The notes: generated from the sequence alone by a model not told the origin. 31,138 nucleotides of DNA from Xanthoparmelia taractica (GCA_033085395.1 JANQBS010000382.1:1-31138); one strand, 5' to 3'. Positions 1 to 11,540 are shown, counted from the first letter of the stretch. Made by a program: numbers and translations.

Positions 1-589
1 TATAATATATAAATAAATTAATAATTAAAGATAAGTTAAGTAGTTAGAAATTAGATTAAGAATCTTAATCGTCGATAAAGAGTGAACTAAGACTCTATAA
101 TTCGAAAGACTACGAAATAAAAATATTTTTAAGACTACGTCCTTCGATCTACTAAAGAGTTATATATTATATATTATTATTACAATAATATTCTTATTTA
201 TTTATTAATAGACTATAATATTACGAGAATAAATTCACGCTTTAAATTGAAAGTATACGTACGAAAGTTAAGTCTTAATATATTTTAATAGATGATAATT
301 ATTAAGGGCTATTAATAATAGATATAATATTTATTTAATTTATTTAATGTTTAATAATTAAAATAATAATTAGAATTAAGATCTTACGCTTTAGAGATGA
401 TTAAAAAAAGATGTTAAGATAAAGCTAGATAGTAGATATCTTACTCGCGCGAACTTCTCGAAGTAATTCCATCGTTAGATTATAGCTATAGATATCTTAT
501 TTACTATTATCGATAACTTAAAAATATTACGAATCTTTCGCTATCTTAACTCTCTTATAAATATAAATTCTATATCTATAATTAAAAAT

Positions 590-2340
590 CGATTGTTTTT
601 TAAAGTTAAAGAGATTAAATTAGATTTATATATGAGTTTATTAAATAATAATATTAAGATATCTTTAATCTTAAATAGCTAATTAATTAATAATTATTAA
701 TCGTATTTTATACTTCTTAACTTTTTTATTAATTACGATTAAAGATATTATAAGAAGCTTTTAAGATTTGAGTATATCGAGAGTAAATATATTAATACGA
801 AGTTTATAAGTCTTATATAATTAATTTTTAAGAAGTATATATTTAAGACGCGAATTATAACTTTAATAATCGATATTGCGACTAATAATAATACGCTCTT
901 TTATAATCTAATCGAGATTCTTTTATAAAGCGAGTTTAATAATTTATTTAATCTTAAAGAGTAAAATATAAGAAATCTTAAATATATTCTTTGTATAACG
1001 TATATTATTTAATTATTCTTATAAGAGCTTCTTAATAAGATTCGCGTTAGCTTAATTAATAAGAATTTTTAGAAAAGTTAATAAAATTCGAAGAAATAAA
1101 ACGCTATTTAAAGATAAGGGAAAGATCTATTAATAACTTTAGCTAAGATATATAAATTCTAGTTATTATTCTAGTTATTACTAATATCTAATATATATAG
1201 ATTTATAAGATAAGAGTCTATATTAATGCTAGTAGTTATCGTAAGAAGTATTTCTTCGAGCTTTAATCTATACGACTTAATAATACTTATAACTTAATTA
1301 ATTAACATTATTTATCTATTAATAAGAAGCTATATTAGTAAAAATACGTACTTAAACTATTCTAGAATATTAAAGTTCGTTAAAACTTAATTTATTATAT
1401 GTTAATATAATCTTATCTACTTTATAGCGATATCGATCGCTTTTTTAAGGAGAAATTAGACGGCTTTCTTAGACTTAGCGCGAATAAATAATCGTAAGTC
1501 GAATATCTAATTAAATTAATTAGATTCTTTTATATTTTTATAAAGCTAATAAATAAGAATAAAGAGTTAATAATTTATTATATATTTAATATCTATAATA
1601 GATTATTTGATTATATTAAGAAGAAGATTCGAAAGCTAAGACGTAAGCGAATTTCGTGGAAAGTCGAACTTCGTGAGACTTTAAAGACGGCTTATAAGAA
1701 GTTAATTATTTATTATAGCGAGACTTAATCGAGTATAAAATATCTTTATAAATAGATAATACTTTTATATTTAAATTACGAGAATATAATATTAAAAGAA
1801 TCGAATTGAGAAGTTAAGTTTAATTAAATATCTTAAATAGAGATATACTAAAATACGCTCGAATAAACGTATCGAAATTATTAATATCTTGATATTAGTA
1901 GTTAAGTATAGAGAATTAAACGAGTATAAAGTCGCGTAAAGTTGCTTAATAATATTATTAATAAGATCGAAAAGGCGATAAAAGTATTAAATAATAATTA
2001 ATTTTAGTGATATAAAAGAGAAGATTAATATTCTACTTATTATTCTAGCTATTACTTAAATTTCTAATCTTAATTAAATATTTTTCACTTATCTTAAGAA
2101 TCTATTAATTCTTAATTAATAAAAAAACTTAAAATCTTAGATTTTAATAATAGTACGTGTGACTAGAGATATCTTAGTCGTATTTAATAGAGTTATAGCT
2201 TATAAGCAATATTTCTTATAAGCTAAGCGACTATATAATAATTAAAAAAGCTATTCGTCTTTAATCTTTTTAATCTTAATAATAATTTCTTATAAAAAAT
2301 ATTAATAGAATAGCTACGAATAAAATATATTAAACTTAGA
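590..2340 (+). pseudogene. RIP-ruined hAT-superfamily transposase
   Basis: Reading TAA/TAG as former CAA/CAG gives a recognisable fungal hAT transposase in pieces over three frame segments. Near 840-960 there is a segment resembling the DNA-binding/catalytic 'D-A-S/T-N-N' box (I-A-T-N-N-N-T-L-F). Near 1010-1070 comes the 'HIIQLALQELLNKIR' type segment, seen as IIQLFLQELLNKIRVS. Near 1435-1740 is the conserved stretch with IYNRLFDYIKKKIRKLRRKR, then WKVELRETLKTAYKKL and YYSET. A weaker match to the C-terminal dimerisation region (RDILVV, then AKRLYNN) lies near 2165-2250. Dozens of in-frame stops and at least two frame changes make it non-functional. Terminal inverted repeats and target duplication were not found. 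The family call rests on memory of the hAT pattern and was not searched. Confidence 0.72.
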
Positions 2341-2779
2341 GGGAGATCTTAATATATTACTTAAAGCTAGATAGATTAATTAAAAAATTCGAAATTATTA
2401 GATAGAGGAGATTTCTAATATTAATTACATTAGTAATAATAATAAAATACTCTCTAGATTAACTTAAGTAAGAAATTAATTCTTTTTTATTGAAATTTTA
2501 TTTATTAATTATTCTTTAATTAAGAGAAGAGAAGCGAATATAAAGTAATAAAAGATTAATCTCTATAGATTAAAGATCTACGAAAAGAGTAAAAGAGATA
2601 ATTTAAAATCGTTTTATAAATAATTAGAAAAGAGATTAACTTAGCGATCTTACGTAGATTGCAATTTAAGAAAATAATATATTATAATTATTATTCTAGT
2701 TATTATTTATTAGAATAGCTATATTTATTTAGCGAGATTAAATTAGAAGAAAGTTTATCTTAATATTACTTATTAAGTG

Positions 2780-3060
2780 CCGAAGTTTAATAATTGCTCA
2801 AGCTAATTTCGCCCTAACTTATATATTAACCTAGAATTTTCTTATCTTATTCGTCACCTAATATAAGAAATAATCTATATTATAAGATATCCCTATATAT
2901 ATTAGAAATTTCCCAGACTATTTCATAATACTAGTAATTTCTCATCTTATATCTTTATAAGTGATCTAATATAACCCCCCTATAATATTCTTTCATGATA
3001 TGATATGATACGATATGATATGGAATATCCCATCAAATATACCAGACCTTTCCGGCCCGT
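2780..3060. other. Less RIP-affected spacer between hAT and gypsy remnants
   Basis: This stretch is lighter in RIP and keeps several CA and TG dinucleotides. It contains a run of six C at about 2975-2980 and a short pentanucleotide repeat (listed separately). No coding potential was seen. It may be host intergenic DNA caught between two insertions, or the edge of the hAT element. Confidence 0.4.
2996..3022 (+). repeat. TGATA pentanucleotide microsatellite
   Basis: About five consecutive copies of TGATA, one reading CGATA, sit just before the gypsy fragment begins. Confidence 0.8.
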
Positions 3061-4625
3061 ATCTATAAGACGAAGATCTTTACGAAGATCGATATTTAGT
3101 AAGCTTTCTATCGAGTACGAATTTATTAGGATATAGAGAATCTCATAAGCTTTCGTAGTAGATACGGGACGTTTAAGTATAGAGTAATATTATTCGAACT
3201 AATTAACGCTCCGGCTACCTTTTAGCGTTTTATTAATGATATTCTTATAAAATACCTCGACGTTTTCTATTTAGCTTACATGGACGATATTCTTATTTAC
3301 TTCGAGTTCGTCGCAGAGTATAAGATTTACGTGAAAAAGATTATAGGGATTCTATAGGCAAATAATCTATAGATAGATATTAAAAAGAGTAAGTTTAACG
3401 TTACGAGGATTAAATTTCTCGAGTTTATCGTTAAAGTTAACGATATTGAGGTAAACTCGGAGAAAGTCGACGTTATTAAGATCTAGAAGTATATAAATAA
3501 CGTACGCGGTATTTAGAGCTATCTTAATTTCTATAACTTCTATCGAAGGTTTATTAAGAAATGTAGTCGAATAGCTACTCCGCTAATTCGCCTAATAACC
3601 AAGGAAACACCTTTTCGCGTTAACGATAACTATCGTAAAGTCTAAAAACCCTTCGCGAAGCTCTTCTCTTCGCTTTTGTATTGAAATACTACGATTCGCA
3701 TAAAGAGACTCGGTTAAAAATAGACTTCTTAGACGAAGAAATCGCTAAAATTCTATCGTAGAAATACGAAGATAATCTTTTTCACTTAGTAAGATACTTC
3801 TTTAAAATAATAAATAATACTAAACTTAATTACTTAATTTATAATAAGAAGCTACTCGCTATCTTTCGCTTTTTTTAATAATATAAGTCGAAGCTTCTCG
3901 ATACGTAAAAGGTAGTTTATATATATACTAATTATAAAGCTCTAGAACACTTTATAATTATTAAGAATCTTACGGCTTATTAAGCTCGCTAGGCTAAGTT
4001 CTTTATTAATTTTCACTTTATAATTATATATCGTATCGGCGTTACGAATACGATTACTAATATATTATCTCGTTAAGAGTAAGATATTACTTCTCTAAAA
4101 GCCCGAGAGCGTATAATTCGTAGCTAATAACTTCTTTTAAATAATAAAGTAGATTCTTAAATACTCGAGAAAGTTATCGTCGTCTCTCTTATAACTTATA
4201 AATATAAGAACTTAATTATATAAATTATAGAGAAGATCGAGTTATTATCTATAACTCTTAATAGATTAGAGAAGAATTCAAATTAATTAGCTAATTCTAA
4301 GTCTAAACTCGCTAACGAATATCTTATTAATAAGATATTTAATTTCGCTTCGATAGCTATCTATTATATAAAAGACTATAATATTATTAATTAAGTAATT
4401 AACGCTAATAAGAATTCGTCTATATTAAAATCTTTATGGGAATAAGCTCGCGATAATTATTTAAATTACGAGTTAAATTACGATAAGCTCTACTTTTAAA
4501 GTAGACTCGAGGTATTTATAGAATCTCTAGAGCTACGAATCTCTCTAATTCGCTATATTTACGTCTAATTCTCTATTATATATATAAGAATTAATAAAAT
4601 TAAAATAATATTATCTTATAAGTAA
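3061..4625 (+). pseudogene. Ty3/gypsy retrotransposon Pol remnant (RT, RNase H, integrase N-terminus)
   Basis: Virtual translation with RIP-type stops ignored gives reverse transcriptase starting at the IFTKIDI motif (about 3076). It continues through an INAPATFxRFINDIL box (about 3208-3250) and the active-site YMDDILIY motif at 3277-3300, all in one frame. The thumb/connection segment follows (YLNFYNFYRRFIK, then ATPLIRL), then RNase H-like and the 'ADxLSR'-like ending seen as TNILSR near 4050. The start of the integrase zinc-binding region (LWExARDNYLNYEL, then LRISLIRYI) lies near 4431-4560. At least one frame change occurs between RT and integrase. The 5' part (gag, protease, RT start) and most of integrase are missing, so this is an internal fragment cut at both ends. 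Many TAA/TAG codons make it dead. Confidence 0.87.
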
Positions 4626-4631
4626 TTAGAC

Positions 4632-4782
4632 GGTCCGAGCCCAGTCCAGCGTGTTGGACCAACGGTCTGGACTACTGGTCCTAATGGTATAAGACCTAGC
4701 AATGGATCAGCCCTGGCAGTCAAAAAGAAGCATTCATCTATTGCAACTAGTGAACACAGATTCGGTGGGAGCTGGTTGTAGC
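4632..4782 (+). other. Short unmutated open tail after the gypsy fragment, origin unknown
   Basis: Directly after the RIP block a 50-codon open stretch runs in phase with GAC GGT CCG and stops at TAG (about 4780). It encodes a Pro/Gly/Val-rich segment (PSPVQRVGPTVWTTGPNG). It could be the C-terminal end of a retrotransposon polyprotein, because it is followed about 210 bp later by a purine-rich run (AAAATAAAAGTCGGGGGGA, near 4988-5006) of the kind that primes plus-strand synthesis. Its sequence is not RIP-mutated, unlike its left neighbour. The call is weak. Confidence 0.25.
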
Positions 4783-5318
4783 TAAGAGTATAATGATTTC
4801 TGCTTCGCTTCGTAGCCTCGGCAGTGTGGTTTTTTGCCTGGCTTCTCTCGGCACTGCTTAAGCTCTATACTTCTACGTAGTAGTATTCTAAGCTTAACGA
4901 TTTTTAAAAGATATTTTACTGAGGAGGGAGTAAAATCTTTTCGTGATATTCGTAATAAGAGTATCGCGAATTTCTTTTTTTCTAGAAAAATAAAAGTCGG
5001 GGGGATATAGAGGTTTTGACACTACAGGACCGCCTTTCGAAAAAGGGGTCAGAGCTGACACTAGCGCTGTGCAGAGTTTTTCTCATTTGGATTGTGCATA
5101 AATCGTCAGTGTGACAGCAACCTCGTTTAACCTATCCTGAACCCTCGTATATAGTCAAGTATTACGAGCCATTGCGTTGGGAGACTGACTACATTGCTAT
5201 CATGAACAGCATAATACCTCAAATGTAAGAGTGGTGAATGTCCTGCCTTGTCTACTCCAAGTCTATCTGCCTACTGAACATTCTAAAAGGGTTATAAGGT
5301 CTGGTCAGAGACAAGATG
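4783..5318. other. Intergenic or repeat-derived DNA, no gene seen
   Basis: Mixed composition. It holds a polypurine-like run near 4988-5006 and a dyad-rich AT stretch around 4915-4975. A clear LTR pair was not found and no convincing ORF is present. Confidence 0.4.
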
Positions 5319-7102
5319 TCAAAACCGGTAAATATGGAATCGCATTATTGCAATTCGAGTTATACCTTTGCACTCTTTGGACCTTGCTTGACTTTGTAGC
5401 CTCTTGGATCGCCATGAGCCCACCAAGGCTGCAAAAACTGTACCAAGCAACAACTTTCTCCAAGTATGGTCCGATGAGTTAGTAGCGGCAGGGTACAGAG
5501 GCGTATAGCTGCTGCTGTTCTTGTTCGGAATTAGCTGGAGATATAAACATCGTTGATTTGCTGTGGAGTCTTGTATCTGTGAAAATCCGTTGTCAGTAAG
5601 ATTCAGCAACGTACCATTCCCGTAGGCCGGGAAAGCAGGAAAATCCCCTTGCCCACTTGGTGTGCCTGATTTTGCAAAGCTCGTGATGTATTGTTGCAAT
5701 GCCTGGGCAACAGTAGCGTTATATTTCATATACGCATCTGTTGTGCCGGGACCGTTATAAAACGTGTATTCGCTGTCCTGCGCGTGCACCCCAGGTGAAA
5801 CACTGAATTAATATCCATAGATTTTATTTTGGAAGGCGCGATCCAGCCAGTTAGTGTGGCATATTATAACGTATTCGCTCACGAACAAGATAGCTCGATT
5901 AAGCTAATCATGATACGGAAATGTGCCGTCGAAAATCGCCGGATAGAGGATGTCGGTGATGTGGGAGATGGTCGAAGTATTCGCGTTTGGGATCCAGAAC
6001 TGCACCAGAGCTACGAAGCTTGAATCGTCGCTCACCCAGGGGCGGGTAAAAACAACGCCTTCATTTAGTTGATAACCATGCATGATCTTGACGCTTTGAT
6101 CAAATGAGCCCGAGAGAAGGAGCTGGCCGGGCTGGGCTGGGCCAAAGATGCCGTCCACTACCTATGAGTAATGTCAGACCTTTTGTCCCCTTCAGCAATA
6201 GAGAATGCCAGAACCGCGCCCAAATGACGTTCAGGTTCCTGCGTCCGCAAGGACACGTGGTATGTCAGTCAGTCGACGGGCTGCCGACCACGGTAACGTG
6301 TCGTTCTGTCCTATCATAGAGGAAAGAGGAAATGAATGGTACGTACTGGATCGAAAATGAAAGTACCATAAGGGAAACTTCCTATTAGCCGAGGATTTGC
6401 GTTAATGAGCGTAGCAGAATCCAGTTGTCTAGCCTCCTGTACTGTGGGCACGATCAACAAACGTAGATAGTACTGTAGAAGATCTTCTTGCTGCATAACA
6501 TTAATATCTTCTACCCATGCCGGACTCTGAATAATGGCTTAGTGAAACGGCGCCGGACCTTGGGTACCTCCAAACGCTGTGATTTGCTATAGAACTGAGG
6601 CACCTCTAGCTGACTCTCCCATCACGCTAACTCGCCTCGGATCACTATTAAAGAGCCGAATGTTGTCTTGGATCCACTGAAGCGCTAAGCGTTGGTCGTA
6701 CAGACCAGCATTGACTGTGTCATTGGCTTGAAATGTCGGCCCACAAGCCACCCAAATGCACCAAGCTAGGTTTACTTGAGATCGAAACATATAATGAATT
6801 ATGTAATGGTATCCGTGACTCACACGATAATTGAGAAGCACGACAATAGTCTCATCAGAGCCAGTCCAGTTACTTGCTTTGACAAGCCCTGCCGGGTTTT
6901 TATAGCTCGTTTTCTCGCTATAAGAATATCCGCCTCCATGAATCCATACGAGGACGGGTGATCCGCTGGTAGCATTAGGACTATGTATAGAAGAGTCGAA
7001 AGTCTTTTTTGGTACTATGACATCCAAGAAGAGATAATCCTCTGTTGTTCGGGGGTCTTGTAAGGGTGGCTTTGCTATATCTAAGCCGGTATAAAAGGTA
7101 GC
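5319..7102 (-). pseudogene. Type-B carboxylesterase pseudogene, 3' (catalytic) part
   Basis: Minus-strand remains of a secreted-type alpha/beta-hydrolase (type-B carboxylesterase/lipase; hydrolyses carboxylic esters). In order: GLDIAKPPLQDPRTTED (about 7086-7040); LFLDVIVPKK; the oxyanion-hole motif HGGGY (about 6940-6926); NYR, then a 58-nt intron (complement 6766-6823), then LGAFGWL; the nucleophile elbow with Ser at 6611-6613. The elbow reads GESARG, where the family has GESAGG. Then comes IIQSPAW, a 185-nt intron (complement 6162-6346), VDGIFGPA, and the catalytic-His region GVHAQDSEYTF (about 5790-5757). Homology fades near 5535; the frame stops at 5319. It is broken by in-frame stops at complement 6587-6589, 6539-6541, 5904-5906 and 5808-5810. 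Each can be explained by one C-to-T change in CAA/CAG. The 5' part lies beyond the 7103-11708 insertion. Confidence 0.9.
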
Positions 7103-7501
7103 TTAGTGTTCTCATTCATGAAGGCATACACACCGGGACCAAGCAGTACTGTAGATAGTTGTTTGGGCCGTCCTAACGCTAAGGTCTGCAGTCAGTAGAC
7201 TCAGCTAGGTCGTTAGCAGGCCTAGATAAGCCCCTGAACGTGTCTTAGCGCTAGAAAACTCCTTACATCTATACGGCGTAGCCCTAAAGTGACTATCTAG
7301 CTAGCTATATACACAGGCGTGGGTGGGTGAGATAAAAGAATGCGATTGCTCTGAATGAGAAGAATTCGAATAAAGAGTCAACTGATGGTGTGAGACCCCT
7401 ACATATAGTGCTCTTGCAGATACGTGTTCTCCGCATGTACGCATGTATCTGAAATAGCGGCTGGATTATAAGATATATTAATTCATAGTCTTATTATTCG
7501 A
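7103..7501 (+). mobile_element. Internally deleted copy (E1) of an unrecognised mobile element
   Basis: This 399-bp unit starts TTAGTGTTCTCATTCATGAA and ends with a segment matching the right end of the longer neighbour. Its first 158 bases (7103-7260) align without gaps to 7502-7659, and its last 168 bases (7334-7501) align without gaps to 11541-11708. Only 73 bases (7261-7333) lie between. It therefore looks like the two termini of the 4.2-kb element fused around a large deletion, a MITE-like derivative. It lies head-to-tail against the full copy with no spacer. Its left edge interrupts the carboxylesterase reading frame. Confidence 0.75.
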
Positions 7502-7659
7502 TTAGTATTCTTATTCATAAAGATATACATATCGGGATTAAGCAGTACTATAGATAGTTATTTAAGTCGTTCTAACGCTAAGGTCTACAGTTAGTAGACT
7601 CAGCTAGATCGTTAATAGGCCTAGATAAGCCCCTAGACGTGCCTCAGCGCTAGAAAACT
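7502..7659 (+). repeat. 158-bp 5'-terminal repeat of the element (copies at 7103 and 31063)
   Basis: Gap-free alignment with 7103-7260. The differences are transitions, with this copy carrying the T/A (RIP) state, for example TTAGTATTCTTATTCATAAA against TTAGTGTTCTCATTCATGAA. The same sequence in near-intact form begins at 31063 and runs off the window. Confidence 0.88.
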
Positions 7660-7744
7660 CTCAAATTAATTAAAAAATATTATATAAAGACCTTATAGAA
7701 GGCTTCGCATAACGACCTAACGAGTATCGCTAGTACTAGCGCTG

Positions 7745-10700
7745 ATGAGACGGAAGATGCTAATGCCTTCGTGATATAATAAGTATTCGCTCGAGGTGAA
7801 TAGTAATGTAGAGGCGATAGAAATCGAACTTCCAGCGTCTCAATAGTATAATTTCATCGTCGCTAAGGCCTATCTCGCGTATTAAAGTAGTAGCCCCTCT
7901 ACGAAAGAAGTACTTTAAATAATAATTCCTTACATCGAGCGAGATTAGTATTTAGCGAAGTTAGTCGATAATTAATTTTTTAATAAACGAGCCGTTATTT
8001 AATTAAAAGAGAGAGCTATTTAATAATATCTTTCATCTAAAAAGATACTATAAGATCTTCACTATATAAGCGTTATTATTTAACATCGTAATAATAAGTA
8101 TTATCTCTTAACGAAAGAGATCTATTTTAAATACTAAAAGTGTAAATTCGAGATACTCTTCATATAGCCTTATCGAGCGACGAGTGAGAAATCATTACTC
8201 GAAGTTCTAGTCTTTGCGATTACGTATAATATATATAAACTCGCTTATACGAAGAAATACGATGAATACGAGATAAAAGATTATATAAAGCGTTACTCCG
8301 ATCTCGTCTTCTTAATTAATATAAGTAAGTATCTATAATAATAGATCTTTAATAATTAAACGGTGTTCTTTCGTCTCAGCCTCGCCTCGTAGACGTTAAA
8401 TATTAACAATAATTCTTTATAACTAAGAATTATAAAATATCGCAAGATTCTTATATTTTATATTAACGTGAGTTAATCTAACGTCTATTAAATAGACTTT
8501 AATAGTCTTAGTCTTAACTCGTCTTATACTAAGATATACGATTTAGCTAGCGAGTAAGTTAACTATCGCTAAGAAGAAAGATATACTTTTATTAATAGCG
8601 TAATAAGCGCTATATAACTTAATAAATACGATATATATTTTTCGCGTCTTTGCGATCAAACTCCATTAAAGAAGACGAGCTATCTCTCGTGATAATATAA
8701 TCTAATTATATTATAAATTCGATAGATCACGCCCTAGCTCTGCGAAGCGATTAAGATATATCTTAGCTATGAATATACGTTAACGATCTTTCAATATCGA
8801 AAGCGTGATAAGTTATCTACTAGCTTATTAATCTTAATTAAGATTTATATTAAGATTAAATAGATATCGTATTTAATTAATAGTAGCGCTATATCTCGTA
8901 GTAAAATTATAGCTAATTCGCGAATAGAGATCTTTCTAAGATCATAAATATATGCGTCGTTATCGCAATATAATATTAATCGTGATTTTTTAAGTCTTTG
9001 CAATTATAGTCGAATAGCGTAATATATAATCTTTATTTCTTTGAATTGAATATCTTTCTAATAATAACGTGTAATTATCGAAATATTAAAGACCTCTTAA
9101 ATTAACTATAGAAGGTCTAAATGCTTTAGAATATAGTCTCTTATATTAAACGTCTCTAATACGTTCGTTTAAATATATTATATTAATCGATTAATAACGT
9201 AACGAATTAACTTAAGATTATTTTAATCTTTTAGAAAGACCTTTTATTATAATAGATCGATCTTAATATACGATATAATTTTAATAAGTATTATTAACCT
9301 TCGAAGAGTATCGAGAAGTTATCTTAAAAACGCTTTTTCTAAGATCACGATCTTAGCGGTAAATAATAGAAAATCGATCGCTAACTCGAGCTCGCGATAT
9401 AAGATTCTTAATTATATTTCTCGCTCGAGCGAGCTTATTAAGAGAAAGTCTAATCTATATTAAAATACTATCGAACTTAATTCTTAGAAACTCGACTATA
9501 ATATTTATAATATTCTTAATGTAATTAATTTTAAAGTCTAATTCTTTATATACGAGATCGAATTATTAATTATATGCGATCGTATTATCGATTAATGCTA
9601 GAATAGCGAAGAAATCGTTTAAATAATAAAGTACTATAATTTAAAAAAGAATTATTATTAAGATTTAGTTAAGAGTCTTTATAAATAGATTAAATATAAA
9701 TAATAACGTACGTAGATTGAAGAATAGATATCGTTCTTTTTAATAACGATCGTTATAGTGAAATCCTAATAATTATTAATTTAAACTTACAATCGATATA
9801 TATCTAAAGATATCTTTTAGATCTCTTTTAACGAACTAAGCTCTAAGATCTTATTATAGTAGTGCGGTTACTACGTTATCGTATATAGCGTATTTTAAAG
9901 CCCTTTAGTTCTAAGATATATCGTTATTAACTAAGATCTTATATAAGAATAAGAGGTTATAAATACGTCTTTAATTATTATTATACTTCGAGATTAGCTT
10001 TAACGGCGAATAGACGAATTACTACTCCGCCTAAGGATTAATCTCGATTAGGCGATTATATTAAAATCATTTTTAAAGGTTCATTGTTAGTATATTAGAT
10101 ATTACGAGAGTTAATTAATAATTGTAATTGCGATAGCGTAGAATTTAACCTCGATATTCGATTTTCGCTTCTTTTCGAAGAATAGCCGAAAGAATCTTTG
10201 CGAATATAAGATCTAAATAATTTTTTAATCAACGATTTTAATCTTTCACTTATAGCGAATCTTAGCTAACTAGATCTAAATCTAATAAATCGTATAGCGC
10301 GTATAAGAATTCTTCTACTATATATAACAGTAATATAAGCACCTGCGAGTACGTTAAGAGTTATTTAGGCTTCGAAATTCGATTATTAAGCGAGATAAGA
10401 TTAATGCTTAAGGCCCCGATTTGAGTTTTATAACACGTATTAACTACGTAATGCTACTAATAATTAAGATAGATATAACTATATTTGTAATACTCGCGTG
10501 AGCACCGTTCTTTATTGAAATTTCGATATATCTTAAGATTAGAAGAAGAGGATTTAAGAGTAGAATCTAAGTTCTACTTAATATCGCTGAGGGCGACTAT
10601 TTTACGCAGTAGAAGATCGTTACAACGTTTATTCTCGATGATCTAGACTATAAGATCGTTCTAGCTATTTAAGATACATACGTTTATAAACGCATCGTAA

Positions 10701-11455
10701 TATTCACGAATAAAGTTGAATTTGTATAAGGCTAATAACTTAGCTAGACGAAAACGATAATCTAATAGTGTCTTCTATAGGCGGATAATCACTATAAAGT
10801 ATATATAGTAATATATAACTTAACTATACACCTCGAAATACTATAGCAGGTGCATTATTTTATTGACTTTATAAGTATCGTCCGTATTAGCGCGATTAAC
10901 GTATTCTCGACCTAGCTTAATAAGGTTTTTAAATTTAAACGTCTTAAAGAAGATTTACTTAAAATACTTAATTTTAATAAAGCGATAGCGTTCATGAAGA
11001 TTAAGAAAAGAACGCGTATCTTCGATATGCATAAAAGAGACTCTAAGATTATTATTCTTCTCTAAATTAATATTAGACTCAAACGAATAATATCGACGAT
11101 AATAATAATAATGGCGAGAGCGTGACTTGTATATCCGATACTGCTTATAATGATTATATTCGTACTCGGCGAGACGTTCTTTTAGCTCTAAGACTTAATC
11201 GCGATAGCTAAAAACCTTAATATCGATTTTCTTAATCACGCTTAAGCTAAGAATCTCTAAAAAGAATATCTTCGATATTATAAACTTATTTCTACGAGAT
11301 CAAGCGAAGCGAGAAAGAGAAGAAAGTGTAATAATCTTTACGAGAGCCTTAAACCTGCTAAGGATCTTCTTAAAAAGTTTCTTAAGTGCCTTAAAGCTTC
11401 TAATAGCGATAATTATAACGTACGAAGAATAAGATAATTAAGAAGATTAAAATGA
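7745..11455 (+). pseudogene. RIP-inactivated ~1,236-codon ORF of the unknown element
   Basis: In a single frame (codon starts congruent to 2 modulo 3) from an ATG at 7745 to TGA at 11453, I could follow the reading frame with no frameshift. Essentially all stops are TAA, TAG or TGA, explainable as CAA, CAG, CGA (or TGG) hit by RIP. Stretches that keep protein character include AITYNIYKLAYTKKYDEYE (about 8215), ISRSKIIANSRIEIF (about 8890), QCGYYVIVYSVF (about 9870), NIAEGDYF (about 10585), ILDDLDYKIVLAIQDTYVYK (about 10635) and EARKRRKCNNLYESLKPAKD (about 11315). I recognise no reverse transcriptase (no YxDD), DDE, tyrosine-recombinase or Rep motif. The CGYY box vaguely recalls the Cys box of Ulp1-type proteases, which some transposons carry, but this is weak. 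The true start is uncertain (ATGs also at 7757 and 7763). Confidence 0.6.
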
Positions 11456-11540
11456 GTGTAGGTGTGAATGAGATAAGAATAATATACGCTAATCTAGTGT
11501 GCAGGTGTTAAATAATTTAGAATAGTTGAATGGAGGTCAC

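Larger units (their letters stand above)
1..4625. repeat. RIP-degraded AT-rich repeat block
   Basis: The whole stretch is strongly AT-rich with no ORF above 60 codons on either strand. CpA and TpG are almost absent (the first 120 bases contain no CA), while TpA is in excess and CpG remains frequent. This is the footprint of repeat-induced point mutation, which converts CpA to TpA on both strands of duplicated DNA in ascomycetes. At least two ruined elements are recognisable inside and are listed separately. The AT-rich character stops abruptly near 4625-4631; 2780-3060 is milder. Confidence 0.9.
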
